Origin: Methanobacteriota archaeon
GTDB taxonomy: Archaea; Thermoplasmatota; Poseidoniia; Poseidoniales; Thalassarchaeaceae
Assembly: GCA_016845345.1 (NCBI GenBank)
Contig: JAERSV010000002.1
Span: 1-46,650 of the forward strand
Direction of reading: 5' to 3'
Length of the DNA: 46,650 bases
Shown here: positions 17,766-26,618 of the stretch, piece after piece
Position numbering within the stretch: the stretch's first letter is position 1
How the letters are laid out: every line of letters starts with the position of its first letter
The notes under the pieces: model-generated
Seen by the model: the letters and a program-made list of their open reading frames with translations, nothing else
Databases searched by the model: none
What the model was told of the DNA's origin: nothing
Position numbers and translations under genes: made by a program

Positions 17766-18697
17766 TTGCTCACCCCCCCTTGAACATCTACCCCAAACAA
17801 AAAGCAAAGTAAGGCCATCCGAGCGACCACGCCATTGAATGCTTGGTCAAAGTATGCTGCGTGTGGAGTATTATCGACATTGGGATGGATCTCATCAACC
17901 CTAGGAAGTGGGTGCATGATAATCATTGATTCTTTTACATCTTTCAAATCTTTACGGCTTAATTTGTAAATTCCAGCGACTTTCAGATACTCGTCTTCAT
18001 CAGGGAATCTTTCTTTCTGAATTCTTGTCATATAGATGACATCAGCGCTTGGAAGGTTCGACAATAGATCTTCTGAAACCGTGATGTTTGCACCACTAGA
18101 TTTCAAGTCCTCAATTATCTCCTCTGGCATACTCAATGCAGGAGGTGCAATGAGGGTCAAATCTGCGCCGAATCGGGAGAGAGCATGTGAAAGACTGTGT
18201 ACGGTTCTTCCATAACGCAAATCTCCAACCATCACCACGTTGAGTTTTAATTTCCCGTGGGCTTGTTTGATGGTGAACAAATCAAGCAGGGTTTGAGTGG
18301 GATGATGGCCTGCACCATCTCCACCATTTAGGATTGGAATATCGCAAGCATCGGCCGCATATTGGGCCGCACCTTGGCGTGGATGACGAAGAACCGCGAC
18401 GTCACAATAGCCGTCGACCATCTTCATTGTATCAAAAAGGGTCTCGCCCTTCGTAACTGACGACGAGGCGAGGGCACCTAGATTGACAACATTGCCTCCA
18501 AGACGCTTCATTGCTGTCTCGAATGACATCCTTGTACGCGTGCTCGGCTCAAAGAACATATTGCCGAGCAGTTTGCCTTCTAGCAACGGTAAATAGACGT
18601 CTCCTTTCGCAGCCGGAAGCAGTTTTTCAGCATCTTTTAGGAGTGCTTCAATCTGCTCATCTGTCAAGTCATCCATGGTGATGAGGTCGTCCGCCAT
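17762..18697 (-). CDS. pyrB: Aspartate carbamoyltransferase catalytic chain
   Basis: Joins carbamoyl phosphate and aspartate to give carbamoyl-aspartate in de novo pyrimidine synthesis. The 311 residues include the carbamoyl-phosphate loop FEPSTRTRMSFE near 51-62, an SSVTKGET loop with the active-site Lys near 81-88, and the HPLPR motif near 264 that closes the aspartate site. The length equals that of typical catalytic chains. The ATG at 18697 directly follows AAGGAG; Met8 is an alternative start but less usual. It heads the pyrB-pyrI-DCC unit and is divergent from the GHMP kinase gene across about 110 bases. Confidence 0.97.
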   Translation of the reverse strand: MADDLITMDDLTDEQIEALLKDAEKLLPAAKGDVYLPLLEGKLLGNMFFEPSTRTRMSFETAMKRLGGNVVNLGALASSSVTKGETLFDTMKMVDGYCDVAVLRHPRQGAAQYAADACDIPILNGGDGAGHHPTQTLLDLFTIKQAHGKLKLNVVMVGDLRYGRTVHSLSHALSRFGADLTLIAPPALSMPEEIIEDLKSSGANITVSEDLLSNLPSADVIYMTRIQKERFPDEDEYLKVAGIYKLSRKDLKDVKESMIIMHPLPRVDEIHPNVDNTPHAAYFDQAFNGVVARMALLCFLFGVDVQGGVSK

Positions 18698-18811
18698 CTC
18701 CTTCGCCTGCTAAAGCGGGTCGCACCATACCCATATTGATTGCGTCCGATGAAACCACCCTCTGCCACCTAAACTAAGCAGTTAAGAGGACCGTTTGTGT
18801 GGCCCCATCTA

Positions 18812-19789
18812 ATGCTCATAGTGAGAACTCCCGTTAGGGTTTCGTTTTGTGGGGGTGGCACTGACTTACCGGCGTTTTACAAAAACTACGAAGAAGGGGG
18901 ATTGGTTACCTCGGTAGCACTAGATGCATACATCTATGTCACTGTGAACAAGCGTTTTGACAATGCTGTCAGAGTCTCTTATAGCCAAACTGAAAATGTC
19001 GAAGATTTTGAAGAACTAAAACACGAATTAGTCAGAGAAGCAATGCGTCTCACAGGTGTTACTTCTGGAATTGAAATTACCACTATCGCAGATATTCCTG
19101 GTCAAGGAACTGGACTTGGCTCCTCTTCATCAGTGACGGTGGGGTTACTCCATGCTTTACACGCATACGCGGGGCGAGATGTTACTGCCACACAATTAGC
19201 AGAAGAGGCTTGCAAAATTGAAATTGAGGTGTTGGGCCAACCTATTGGAAAGCAGGACCAATATGCAGCCGCTTTTGGCGGATTAAATCAAATTCGATTT
19301 AACTCAGATGACTCGGTTGATGTTATCGCTCTCAACTCTACAGCAAGCTCAAACTTAGGCAGTAATTTTTGTTTGGTTTGGACTGGATTAACGCGTAAAG
19401 CATCTTCAATTCTTGAACAGCAAAGCCGAAACACTGCATCAAAAATGGAGCAACTTGAGGCTATGCGGGCACAAGCAACACAAGTGTCCGGACTAATTGA
19501 AGCAGGAGATTTTTCTGCAATTGGTGAACTTCTTGGCAACACTTGGGAATTGAAAAGAACATTAGCAGATGGGATTTCCAACCCTGAAATTGATGAATTA
19601 TATGACCAATTGATGGGACTTGGGTGCACTGGTGGGAAACTACTCGGAGCAGGCGGTGGGGGATTCATTTTGGTTCAAACCCCACCAAATGTACAACAAA
19701 AAATTGTTACAAACCTCACCAACAAAGTGATCCCACTCAACCCTGATTTAGAAGGGTCAACCCTTATCCTTGACGATCGGAGAGTGTGA
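18812..19789 (+). CDS. GHMP-family sugar kinase (heptose 7-phosphate kinase-like)
   Basis: ATP-dependent small-molecule kinase of the GHMP superfamily. Residue 4 onward reads VRTPVRVSFCGGGTDLP, the start typical of D-glycero-D-manno-heptose 7-phosphate kinases and related sugar kinases. The ATP loop GTGLGSSSSVT lies near residue 104 and the C-terminal GAGGGGF motif near 286. The open frame begins at GTG 18797, but ATG 18812 puts the N-terminus where the family has it. No other nucleotide-heptose genes are nearby, so the sugar and product are unknown; surface-glycan synthesis is a reasonable guess given the large surface protein that follows four bases after its stop. Confidence 0.85.
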   Translation: MLIVRTPVRVSFCGGGTDLPAFYKNYEEGGLVTSVALDAYIYVTVNKRFDNAVRVSYSQTENVEDFEELKHELVREAMRLTGVTSGIEITTIADIPGQGTGLGSSSSVTVGLLHALHAYAGRDVTATQLAEEACKIEIEVLGQPIGKQDQYAAAFGGLNQIRFNSDDSVDVIALNSTASSNLGSNFCLVWTGLTRKASSILEQQSRNTASKMEQLEAMRAQATQVSGLIEAGDFSAIGELLGNTWELKRTLADGISNPEIDELYDQLMGLGCTGGKLLGAGGGGFILVQTPPNVQQKIVTNLTNKVIPLNPDLEGSTLILDDRRV

Positions 19790-19793
19790 GAAA

Positions 19794-22601
19794 ATGCGTC
19801 GTGTTGCATTACTACTTGTATTCATTCTAAGTGTAACTATTTTCACTTACCCAACAACGCTTGAGAATCAAGAGAATAGAGAATGGTCCACCTCATCCGC
19901 TTCTCTTGACATAATTGTTCTGGACAATAATGGACTTCCACTCTCAGGTGCTGTCGTTACAGTTACTGATGCTTGGACCGGCTTAACGGTTGCAGGGCCT
20001 GAAACCTTGCCGGGTAGTAGATTAGTGTTTGATAATCTGGCTGCGGGCCCTGTTCGAATCACAGTTACTCATTCTAATTATGCAAGTGGAATGGGTTTTG
20101 TTATCCTATTTGCCGATGATGTTCTTGAGACCGATGTTGCATTGATTCCATTGGATGGAACTGTCAACATTTCTGGAACTGCTGGAAGCGAAATTACGCT
20201 AACTCTAATCGGTCATACCGAAAAGTTGCAAGCAACTCTGAATGCTTCTGGTAACGCCACTTTGGCGGTTCCAAATGGCGGTTCAGGCTGGATTACAGCA
20301 ACAACTGAGAACGATGCGTCATTGATTAGTTGGAGCGGCGAAGATTCCATTACAATTTCAGATAATGGAACAATGAGAATTTTTGGATGGCCTGAAAATG
20401 CAAATGACACAGGAATATTGCGTATTGAACACCAACCATCTGGTTATTGGGAGTTAGTTGAATGGAGTGGAGAAGTCGATGAAAACATACCAAGAACCAC
20501 AGAAGGAGAATGGAATATCTACAACTCAGAAGGTGGAATCAGGATTGGCCAGCCAGTCACAAGTAATGATTCAGCCCAACTGAATATAACTAGTCTACTT
20601 ACAAATCAAGGTGATGCGCCTAGTCCGAAATGGGAAGGACATGGGTACCTAAACATGACAAGCGCCCCGGAAAAAGGTGAGGCATTCAACCTAACTTGGG
20701 AAGCGAGTTTTACCATACCCACCGATTTTGGCACACCACAAATCCCTGACCGTTCACTTGGGTTAATTGGGCAAATTGACCGTTGGTTTGGTAATCGTGA
20801 TGGTAACCTTGGTTTTGGTGAGCAGGCTGGATTTTCGATGTTTCATGGCGAAAATATGTGGGTTGAGAGCAATCATCTTTTCCTATTTGATGAACAACCA
20901 CTGAATGGGGTTGTGAATAGAAGTGATTTTTCTGTGACTCAAAATGAAAGTATTGGAGCTGGCTACTATGGTTGGAATGAAACAGCATTGTTACATGGTG
21001 AGGCTGCGTTTGGTAGTAGCCGAATTTTCTGGTTCCCAGTTCGTGGTGATGCTTTAGAATCGATTCCTATCACTGTTAATCTACCATCGGGATGGGAAGT
21101 CAGATACAGTCCACAAATTGATTTGCTTACAGGAAATCAATCAACATTCACGGTGAATCGATCTCTTTCGCCAACTGTCGGGATGTGGACTGTCACCGTA
21201 GGACCTAATCAAGCGCCAATAGCCGGTGGCCATTTGGAAGAGCGCCCCGGTTTGGCTATACCATTGAGCGGAAATGTCACATTGACTAGCGAATGCAGTG
21301 ATTCGGGAATGTCGGAATTATCAAGTCATTGGGAACTGAGAAAAGGCGGAGAAATTCAATCTGAATCTAATAATGAATCATTTACATTTATTCCAGAAAG
21401 TGTAAACTATTCACACAGCAATGTGGTGAATGCGACACTAACTTGTAGCGACTGGGATGGAGCAAATTCCAATTGGTGGATTGATTTGTATGTCGATGGC
21501 GAAGCGCCAATGGCTTACATCAACGCTACAGAAGAGGCTGGAGGACAGATTCCACCTTACTTCCACTACTTGGGAGAAGTTGGCGAGTTTGAGGTCAGGG
21601 CTGGCTCTCTTTTGACAGTGATTGCTGAAACAGAAGATGACTCAGGAGCGGGTGTCAATGTAATTTGGCGCTCAAATAAATCAGAAGGTTGGGAGCAACA
21701 TGATATTGGATTTGCTGACCAATTCAATCAAGGAAACGAAGTGAACTGGATGCACATGTCGGTTGAAGACCGACATTTACAACGCGAATTAACTGTATAT
21801 TCTTTAGAGATGGAATTGGTTGATGGCGCAGGAAATAGCAACATTACAAGTTGGAATGTCACTATGCTTGATGGAACCCCTCCAACCATCACTGCCGAAG
21901 TGATGGTTGATGGAAATCCAATTGGACCACTAAACCCTGCTATGGGTAAAAGTGAAATCATATTGAATCTGACTCGCTCATTTGATGATATTGATGCTAT
22001 TGAAAATACGGTTTGGGCAATTTTCCTAGATAACTTTCCATTACTGACGAATGGGACATGGGAAGAGGCGAAGATTTTCCAACTTCCGCAAATGAATGTT
22101 GGAACTCACGAATTAAAATTGTACGCGATGGACAGCTCAGGGAATATCCGTGAGGTTATCTCAAATCCAGTAGTTGAACCACAAGTCCCAGCATCTATCA
22201 GTGGCGTTGAAATCAATGTAAGTGGAACACCAGTCATCGGAGAATCAGGATTGCTCTCAGTTACAATTGTCAACATCGGTTCAACCAATGCAAAAGTGAC
22301 TGCTTGTTACCATGATCAATGTAGTCGAGAATGGGATTCGGGAGAGGCAAGTGCTGATAGACCTGCAACGGTAATTCTGCCTTTGGATGTAACTGAGTTT
22401 AAGCGAGGAGAAATTAGTGTAGAAGTTACTTGGACTGACCAAGTTACTGGAGAAGGAGGTACCTTCACCATTGAGAGTGATATATCCCCTAAATCTCCAT
22501 TGACTGAGAAGGCTGACGAAATCATTGCCGTCATTTTACTCGCACTTTTCGGATTTTTGATGTTTAGAAATAGACCTGAAAGAGATAACACACCTTTCTG
22601 A
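19794..22601 (+). CDS. Large secreted surface protein with C-terminal membrane anchor
   Basis: A 935-residue exported protein. It begins with a basic then hydrophobic signal peptide (about residues 1-22). A carboxypeptidase-regulatory-like beta domain (about 35-130) has the GLPLSGAVVTVTDAW pattern. Long beta-rich segments follow with many Asn-x-Ser/Thr sites and Trp residues. Near the C-terminus, about 800-895, is a CARDB-like beta domain with one Cys pair. A single membrane segment near 904-922 and a short basic tail anchor it. The ATG at 19794 follows GGAGAGTGTGA, which overlaps the GHMP kinase stop; coupled translation is likely. Probably part of the cell surface, but no enzyme motif is seen. 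Confidence 0.85.
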   Translation: MRRVALLLVFILSVTIFTYPTTLENQENREWSTSSASLDIIVLDNNGLPLSGAVVTVTDAWTGLTVAGPETLPGSRLVFDNLAAGPVRITVTHSNYASGMGFVILFADDVLETDVALIPLDGTVNISGTAGSEITLTLIGHTEKLQATLNASGNATLAVPNGGSGWITATTENDASLISWSGEDSITISDNGTMRIFGWPENANDTGILRIEHQPSGYWELVEWSGEVDENIPRTTEGEWNIYNSEGGIRIGQPVTSNDSAQLNITSLLTNQGDAPSPKWEGHGYLNMTSAPEKGEAFNLTWEASFTIPTDFGTPQIPDRSLGLIGQIDRWFGNRDGNLGFGEQAGFSMFHGENMWVESNHLFLFDEQPLNGVVNRSDFSVTQNESIGAGYYGWNETALLHGEAAFGSSRIFWFPVRGDALESIPITVNLPSGWEVRYSPQIDLLTGNQSTFTVNRSLSPTVGMWTVTVGPNQAPIAGGHLEERPGLAIPLSGNVTLTSECSDSGMSELSSHWELRKGGEIQSESNNESFTFIPESVNYSHSNVVNATLTCSDWDGANSNWWIDLYVDGEAPMAYINATEEAGGQIPPYFHYLGEVGEFEVRAGSLLTVIAETEDDSGAGVNVIWRSNKSEGWEQHDIGFADQFNQGNEVNWMHMSVEDRHLQRELTVYSLEMELVDGAGNSNITSWNVTMLDGTPPTITAEVMVDGNPIGPLNPAMGKSEIILNLTRSFDDIDAIENTVWAIFLDNFPLLTNGTWEEAKIFQLPQMNVGTHELKLYAMDSSGNIREVISNPVVEPQVPASISGVEINVSGTPVIGESGLLSVTIVNIGSTNAKVTACYHDQCSREWDSGEASADRPATVILPLDVTEFKRGEISVEVTWTDQVTGEGGTFTIESDISPKSPLTEKADEIIAVILLALFGFLMFRNRPERDNTPF

Positions 22602-22675
22602 TGTGTGCATTGCCCTATTTTTTCCAACCCACGAAGGGAGCACCTTATTGAGAACGAGGCGGCCGTCGCGAAGCG

Positions 22676-24430
22676 ATGTCAGAGGTTGGGGGGGTTGAGG
22701 ATGTTGACTCTATACTCTCTAAATCATTAGCACTACAGCGTAATAGATTAGAAACTCTAGGTATAGTTTCAGCGATTACTTTGGTGATGGCTTCGGCGTG
22801 GTATGTTTGGCCTGGTATTGATGGCAGAGCAGAATTCATGCCAAGATTTGGCCCTGGACTTATCCTGATGGTATTGGCTTTAGCAATGCAAGATTTTGTT
22901 GATTATGGTGCAAAACATCGCTCAAGATTGGGTTCACTTTCGGCCGCAGCATGGGCTCCAATGCTATTGCTTGGAGTCACTTCTTTTGACACTGAACTTG
23001 AGACTAGTGGTAGGTTGGGTCATGCTATGCTAGGGTTGGTTGGGTTGTCATGTTACCTCTTTTCCACTAGTGTTCTAACAGGCACACTACAGGCAGTTAG
23101 GTTCCGTGGATTAGTTCAACTTTTAGGGGCTACATCCGCCACTGCACTACTGTTGTCAAACCCTTCGGAAGGTGTTGTGATGATTGCATCATCCGGAATC
23201 TGTTTGCTTGCATTCGGCGTTGCACTGTTTGACATCTTTGGTAAGGACCCAGACAGAGAAGCGCGTAAGAAATTCAAGCAGTTGAGAGATAGGCTTGAGT
23301 TGCGTATTCTAGAATTACGCGCTCAAGGCATACAAGTTGACCAAGCCGCCTCATTACTGCAAAATGCAACTGAGGCTGGTTATACAGACCCTGCTGAAGC
23401 GATGACCATTATGCATCTAGCTGAGGATGATATTGAGCGGACATTGGCGATGTCTAGCGATATTACTGATATTCGCGATGATGCTGCAAGAGCAGTTTCA
23501 GAAGCAGATGATATTGCTCCAACTGCAAAGAAAGCAATGCGGCTCTTAACTCAGGGTGACAGGGAAATAGAACTTGGTTCACTAAGAGAAGCGGAAATGT
23601 TGTTTCGAAAAGCCAAGACTCATGCTGGAGAAATTATTGAGTTCTGGGCGCAAGCAGAAACCGCAATATCAGATGCAAAAAGAGCACTGTCTGGTTGTGA
23701 GGGCGTACAATTTGATCCTCTGTTTAACAGTGTAAAAAATGCCGAAGAGGCGTTAGATAGAGAGGCTCCCGCGGAAGCGGCTGGATTGGTGATGGCCGTT
23801 CCAGAACATGTAGAAAACCTCGGTGAAACCGAGACGGGAGCAGAGGAAGTCGTTGAGGAAGCAAGCCGGGCTGTAAAGGCGGCGAGCGGAATAGATGATT
23901 CTGACTTTGCCGCTAGACTGAAGCAGGCAAATAAAGCGCTGAAAGAGGGTGACTTCTCCCTTGCAAGAGGTATGGCTGACTCGGTTATTCGTGAGGTCAC
24001 ACGCGAGGCTGAAGCAATGGTTGAGGTGCAGAAAGCATGGCGACAGCGCAAGAAATTAGTCGCTCAGTGGAGCGATTGGGCTGATGCTAAAGAGTGGGAT
24101 GACCGATTAGCAGAAGTTGGTGATGCCCGCGAAGACAAGCAATGGTCACATGCGGCAATGCTGTTAGAGAATATCACAAGACAACTCGATGCTGAAAGCG
24201 CACAAACGGGTGAAGCAACTGAGTTACTAGAATTCTTACAAGGTGAATGGCGGGTGGTTCGTGACCGTTTGGAAGCGGCGGGAATCAAGGTCAAAGATGC
24301 GGAAAGAAACGCTTGTGAGGCGACTATTGGAGAAGCTGTTGAGGCACTTGACAAGGGTGATATTGACACCTGCCTCGGTAAACTAGGTGAGGCTGACCAA
24401 ATGATGGAAGGTCTACGACGCAGAATCTGA
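22676..24430 (+). CDS. Membrane protein with cytoplasmic helical-repeat domain
   Basis: Not assigned to a named family. The first ~195 of 584 residues hold about six hydrophobic segments (near 28-46, 58-76, 92-106, 117-139, 146-162 and 166-190). The remaining 390 residues are almost purely helical, acidic and Ala/Glu-rich. Repeated helix pairs include a Gly-Asp turn, for example LTQGDREIELG, LKEGDFSLARG and LDKGDIDTCLG, recalling TPR-like or related archaeal helical repeats. This points to a membrane platform that displays a cytoplasmic scaffold. It lies 74 bases after the surface-protein gene on the same strand and 83 bases before the predicted nuclease gene. Confidence 0.78.
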   Translation: MSEVGGVEDVDSILSKSLALQRNRLETLGIVSAITLVMASAWYVWPGIDGRAEFMPRFGPGLILMVLALAMQDFVDYGAKHRSRLGSLSAAAWAPMLLLGVTSFDTELETSGRLGHAMLGLVGLSCYLFSTSVLTGTLQAVRFRGLVQLLGATSATALLLSNPSEGVVMIASSGICLLAFGVALFDIFGKDPDREARKKFKQLRDRLELRILELRAQGIQVDQAASLLQNATEAGYTDPAEAMTIMHLAEDDIERTLAMSSDITDIRDDAARAVSEADDIAPTAKKAMRLLTQGDREIELGSLREAEMLFRKAKTHAGEIIEFWAQAETAISDAKRALSGCEGVQFDPLFNSVKNAEEALDREAPAEAAGLVMAVPEHVENLGETETGAEEVVEEASRAVKAASGIDDSDFAARLKQANKALKEGDFSLARGMADSVIREVTREAEAMVEVQKAWRQRKKLVAQWSDWADAKEWDDRLAEVGDAREDKQWSHAAMLLENITRQLDAESAQTGEATELLEFLQGEWRVVRDRLEAAGIKVKDAERNACEATIGEAVEALDKGDIDTCLGKLGEADQMMEGLRRRI

Positions 24431-24513
24431 TTAGATTGACATCATTGAAATAGTGTCAATGCCAAGCAGTTAGTGATAAGAGCACCCCGTGTGCTCAATC
24501 AGAAGTTGAAAAA

Positions 24514-25800
24514 ATGATTGAAGCAACGCTTAATGAATGGAAGAAATGGTATGCTGAAAACCGCACCGAAGAGTGCAGAGCAATCGGCAATAGACGAGAA
24601 GAACTTGACGATGATGAAGTGTTCATCAGATTGTGGAATTCGCAAGACGGAAAGCCTCCTGAGGGTGGAGAATCGTTCAACTCTAAGGCTTGGAAAAAGC
24701 CTGGTTCTACACCCGCACCTGGTCTAGTAATTGTAACTGGTAAGGGTGAACCACCACTAATACTCACTAATCAGAAGCGTCGAGAAGAGGCTGCTGAAGA
24801 AGTCGAAAAGTGGCAGAAACAAAAAGCCAACAAAGCCAGGAAACCAAAAAAATCGGATACTGACAAGAATGCTGCAGATGAAAAGGCAAAGAAAGAACCA
24901 CCGGCATCTCGCTTTTTGAGGAAGCCATACCAATGGAGATGCCGTGATTGCGGTGAGGAATTTGATGCCACCAAACCTAAAGTTCACTGTAAAAGTAATC
25001 CTCGTCAGCGAGCTGAAGTCTCACGAGATTCTACCAAGTGGTTCAATCAGTTTCTTGAGGATGTAACATGGACATACGTACCTCACAGTGAAATCAGCAC
25101 CGGACTTATCGGGGTAATTGAGGATGAAGAGGCCGATGCATTAGCCAAGAAGGCTGGTGAAAGTTTAGAGAGGATTTTGAATGAAACAGAGATGTCAGCG
25201 CCGAAATACTTTGATTTGTATAATGAAAGAACCAGATATTTGCGTGTTTCAGACCTCAAAGAACACTCCAAATTTAAGAGAGTCATCAATAGAATTGCTG
25301 GCTGGCGAAAAGCGAAACAAAAACCGGTAAGCAAGGCTCCTCTGGGTGTTATTGAAATCGGTCATGCATTTGATGAGTTTTTGGAAGAAACTTTTGAAAA
25401 CATCCTATCTGAAGACTGGGCGAAGGGCGAGAGAGTTCGATTCGATTGCGGAGAGTTGGGTGTGAGTGTAGGTGGTACTCCCGACCTCAATTTCAAAGGG
25501 GTGCCTGTTGAAACAAAGACACTACGAGTATTTCCTCACGAGGTTCCGGAAGACAAGAACCAAAAATCGATTTTCAAGTACAAGTGGAAGAAGAATTACG
25601 CCAAACAGGCCGCGCTTTACCTACAAGGCGTCGAAAACGAGTTCATGCTTTTGCTTTTGATTTCGCGTGAAAGTGGGACTTTCACGGTAGTGCCAGTTGA
25701 TGATGAGGCGATGGCTGGTATGCAAGAGAACTGGGTTGTATGGGCTGAAAAATATGAGAAGCAACTCGATGACTACAAACAACTCTTAGCAGAAGAGTGA
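24514..25800 (+). CDS. Predicted PD-(D/E)XK nuclease, Cas4/RecB-like, with zinc ribbon
   Basis: A 428-residue protein with an apparently intact Cas4/RecB-type nuclease core in its C-terminal half. His284 lies in the IEIGHAFDEFLEE helix, Asp324 in GTPD, Glu333 and Lys335 in VETKT, and Gln365/Tyr369 in KQAALYL. These five positions match the metal-binding and catalytic set of the RecB-like PD-(D/E)XK branch. Before it come a charged, Lys-rich linker (about 88-130) and a zinc site CRDC...HC (about 143-159). I see no 4Fe-4S cysteine cluster of the Cas4 kind and no helicase partner. The DNA substrate and pathway are unknown; repair or end processing is the likely area. The ATG 24514 is the natural start. 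Confidence 0.78.
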   Translation: MIEATLNEWKKWYAENRTEECRAIGNRREELDDDEVFIRLWNSQDGKPPEGGESFNSKAWKKPGSTPAPGLVIVTGKGEPPLILTNQKRREEAAEEVEKWQKQKANKARKPKKSDTDKNAADEKAKKEPPASRFLRKPYQWRCRDCGEEFDATKPKVHCKSNPRQRAEVSRDSTKWFNQFLEDVTWTYVPHSEISTGLIGVIEDEEADALAKKAGESLERILNETEMSAPKYFDLYNERTRYLRVSDLKEHSKFKRVINRIAGWRKAKQKPVSKAPLGVIEIGHAFDEFLEETFENILSEDWAKGERVRFDCGELGVSVGGTPDLNFKGVPVETKTLRVFPHEVPEDKNQKSIFKYKWKKNYAKQAALYLQGVENEFMLLLLISRESGTFTVVPVDDEAMAGMQENWVVWAEKYEKQLDDYKQLLAEE

Positions 25801-26026
25801 CTAGAATCATATCCAGCAAGGGAAATGCATCTTTGTATCATGGATATTTTGCTGGTTTTACTGTAGCCTTCAAATGATGAAATGAATGTGACACTGTTCA
25901 TTTTCAATGATCTTGGCGAATCGTTCCAAAATCAAGACTGTGTTTGGCGTTCTTTCGATGAGGAAGACAGCAGAAATACCAGTCTCTGACTGAGATTGTT
26001 TAGGCCCTTCGCTGTAATATTAGGAG

Positions 26027-26100
26027 TGGGCGATGCAGGATTTGAACCCGCGACGACGGGTTCGAAGCCCGTCAGGATATCCAAGCTACCCCAATCGCCC
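26027..26100 (-). tRNA. tRNA-Arg (anticodon UCG)
   Basis: A 74-base cloverleaf on the minus strand. The acceptor stem GGGCGAT pairs with ATCGCCC and is followed by discriminator A. The anticodon stem ACGGG/CCCGT encloses loop CTTCGAA, giving anticodon TCG, which reads CGA codons. The T arm is GCGGG-TTCAAAT-CCTGC. CCA is not encoded. No intron is present. It sits between the nuclease gene and the YkgJ-type gene, transcribed opposite to both. The 226 bases on its 3' side hold no convincing gene. Confidence 0.95.
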
Positions 26101-26170
26101 AATTAACCCGCCGACCAAGGCATATCCTTTGAAGAGAACGGCTCGCTTAGGCAAATAGGAGGCAAAGCGA

Positions 26171-26608
26171 GTGTCAACAGAATGGCAAAAAACCCCCTGT
26201 TTTGAACAACAATGCAGCAAATGTTGTCGCCAAACCGAAATGCCGGTGACAAACGCCGACATATCCCGTATTATCTCTGCTGGCCTACAAAATTTCTCAT
26301 CTGCTGAATCATTCACTACCGTCCTACCCGATGGAAGTGTCCGCCTAGCGAACTCTCCAGCCACCCAAGCATGTGTATTTCTCAAGACCGACTCACCAGA
26401 CCACCACGCCCCCGGCACCTGCGAAGTATGGCAAAACCGCCCAGAAGGTTGCCGAATTTACCCCCTCGTGCTCGACCAAAATGACCAACCATTCCTCGAT
26501 GAATTGTGTCCGCACCGAGATCAATTCCCACCCCCTCCGATTGGCTTGCGAGGTCGCTTACTTGTATTGTCAAACACATTAGACGTTGAAAGCACAGAGC
26601 GCACTTAG
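26171..26608 (+). CDS. YkgJ-family cysteine cluster protein
   Basis: A 145-residue protein with the cysteine layout of the YkgJ/UPF0153 family, thought to bind zinc or an iron-sulfur centre. An N-terminal CFEQQCSKCC cluster lies at about residues 10-19. Further single cysteines occur at about 68 and 83, in GCRIYP near 92, and in ELCPH near 112. No enzyme activity is established for the family. The start is GTG 26171, behind the AGGAGG at about 26158-26163, a good ribosome site. The gene is tightly placed between tRNA-Arg and the convergent ribD gene (ten bases between stops). Confidence 0.82.
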   Translation: MSTEWQKTPCFEQQCSKCCRQTEMPVTNADISRIISAGLQNFSSAESFTTVLPDGSVRLANSPATQACVFLKTDSPDHHAPGTCEVWQNRPEGCRIYPLVLDQNDQPFLDELCPHRDQFPPPPIGLRGRLLVLSNTLDVESTERT

Positions 26609-26618
26609 AGTATCAAAT

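Noticed and set aside
25882..25989. 35-codon ORF between the nuclease gene and tRNA-Arg
   Set aside because: No ribosome site, no recognisable motif and a length expected by chance.
26027..26100. tRNA-Arg as an integration site for a mobile element
   Set aside because: No repeat of the tRNA 3' end and no integrase are seen in the neighbourhood.
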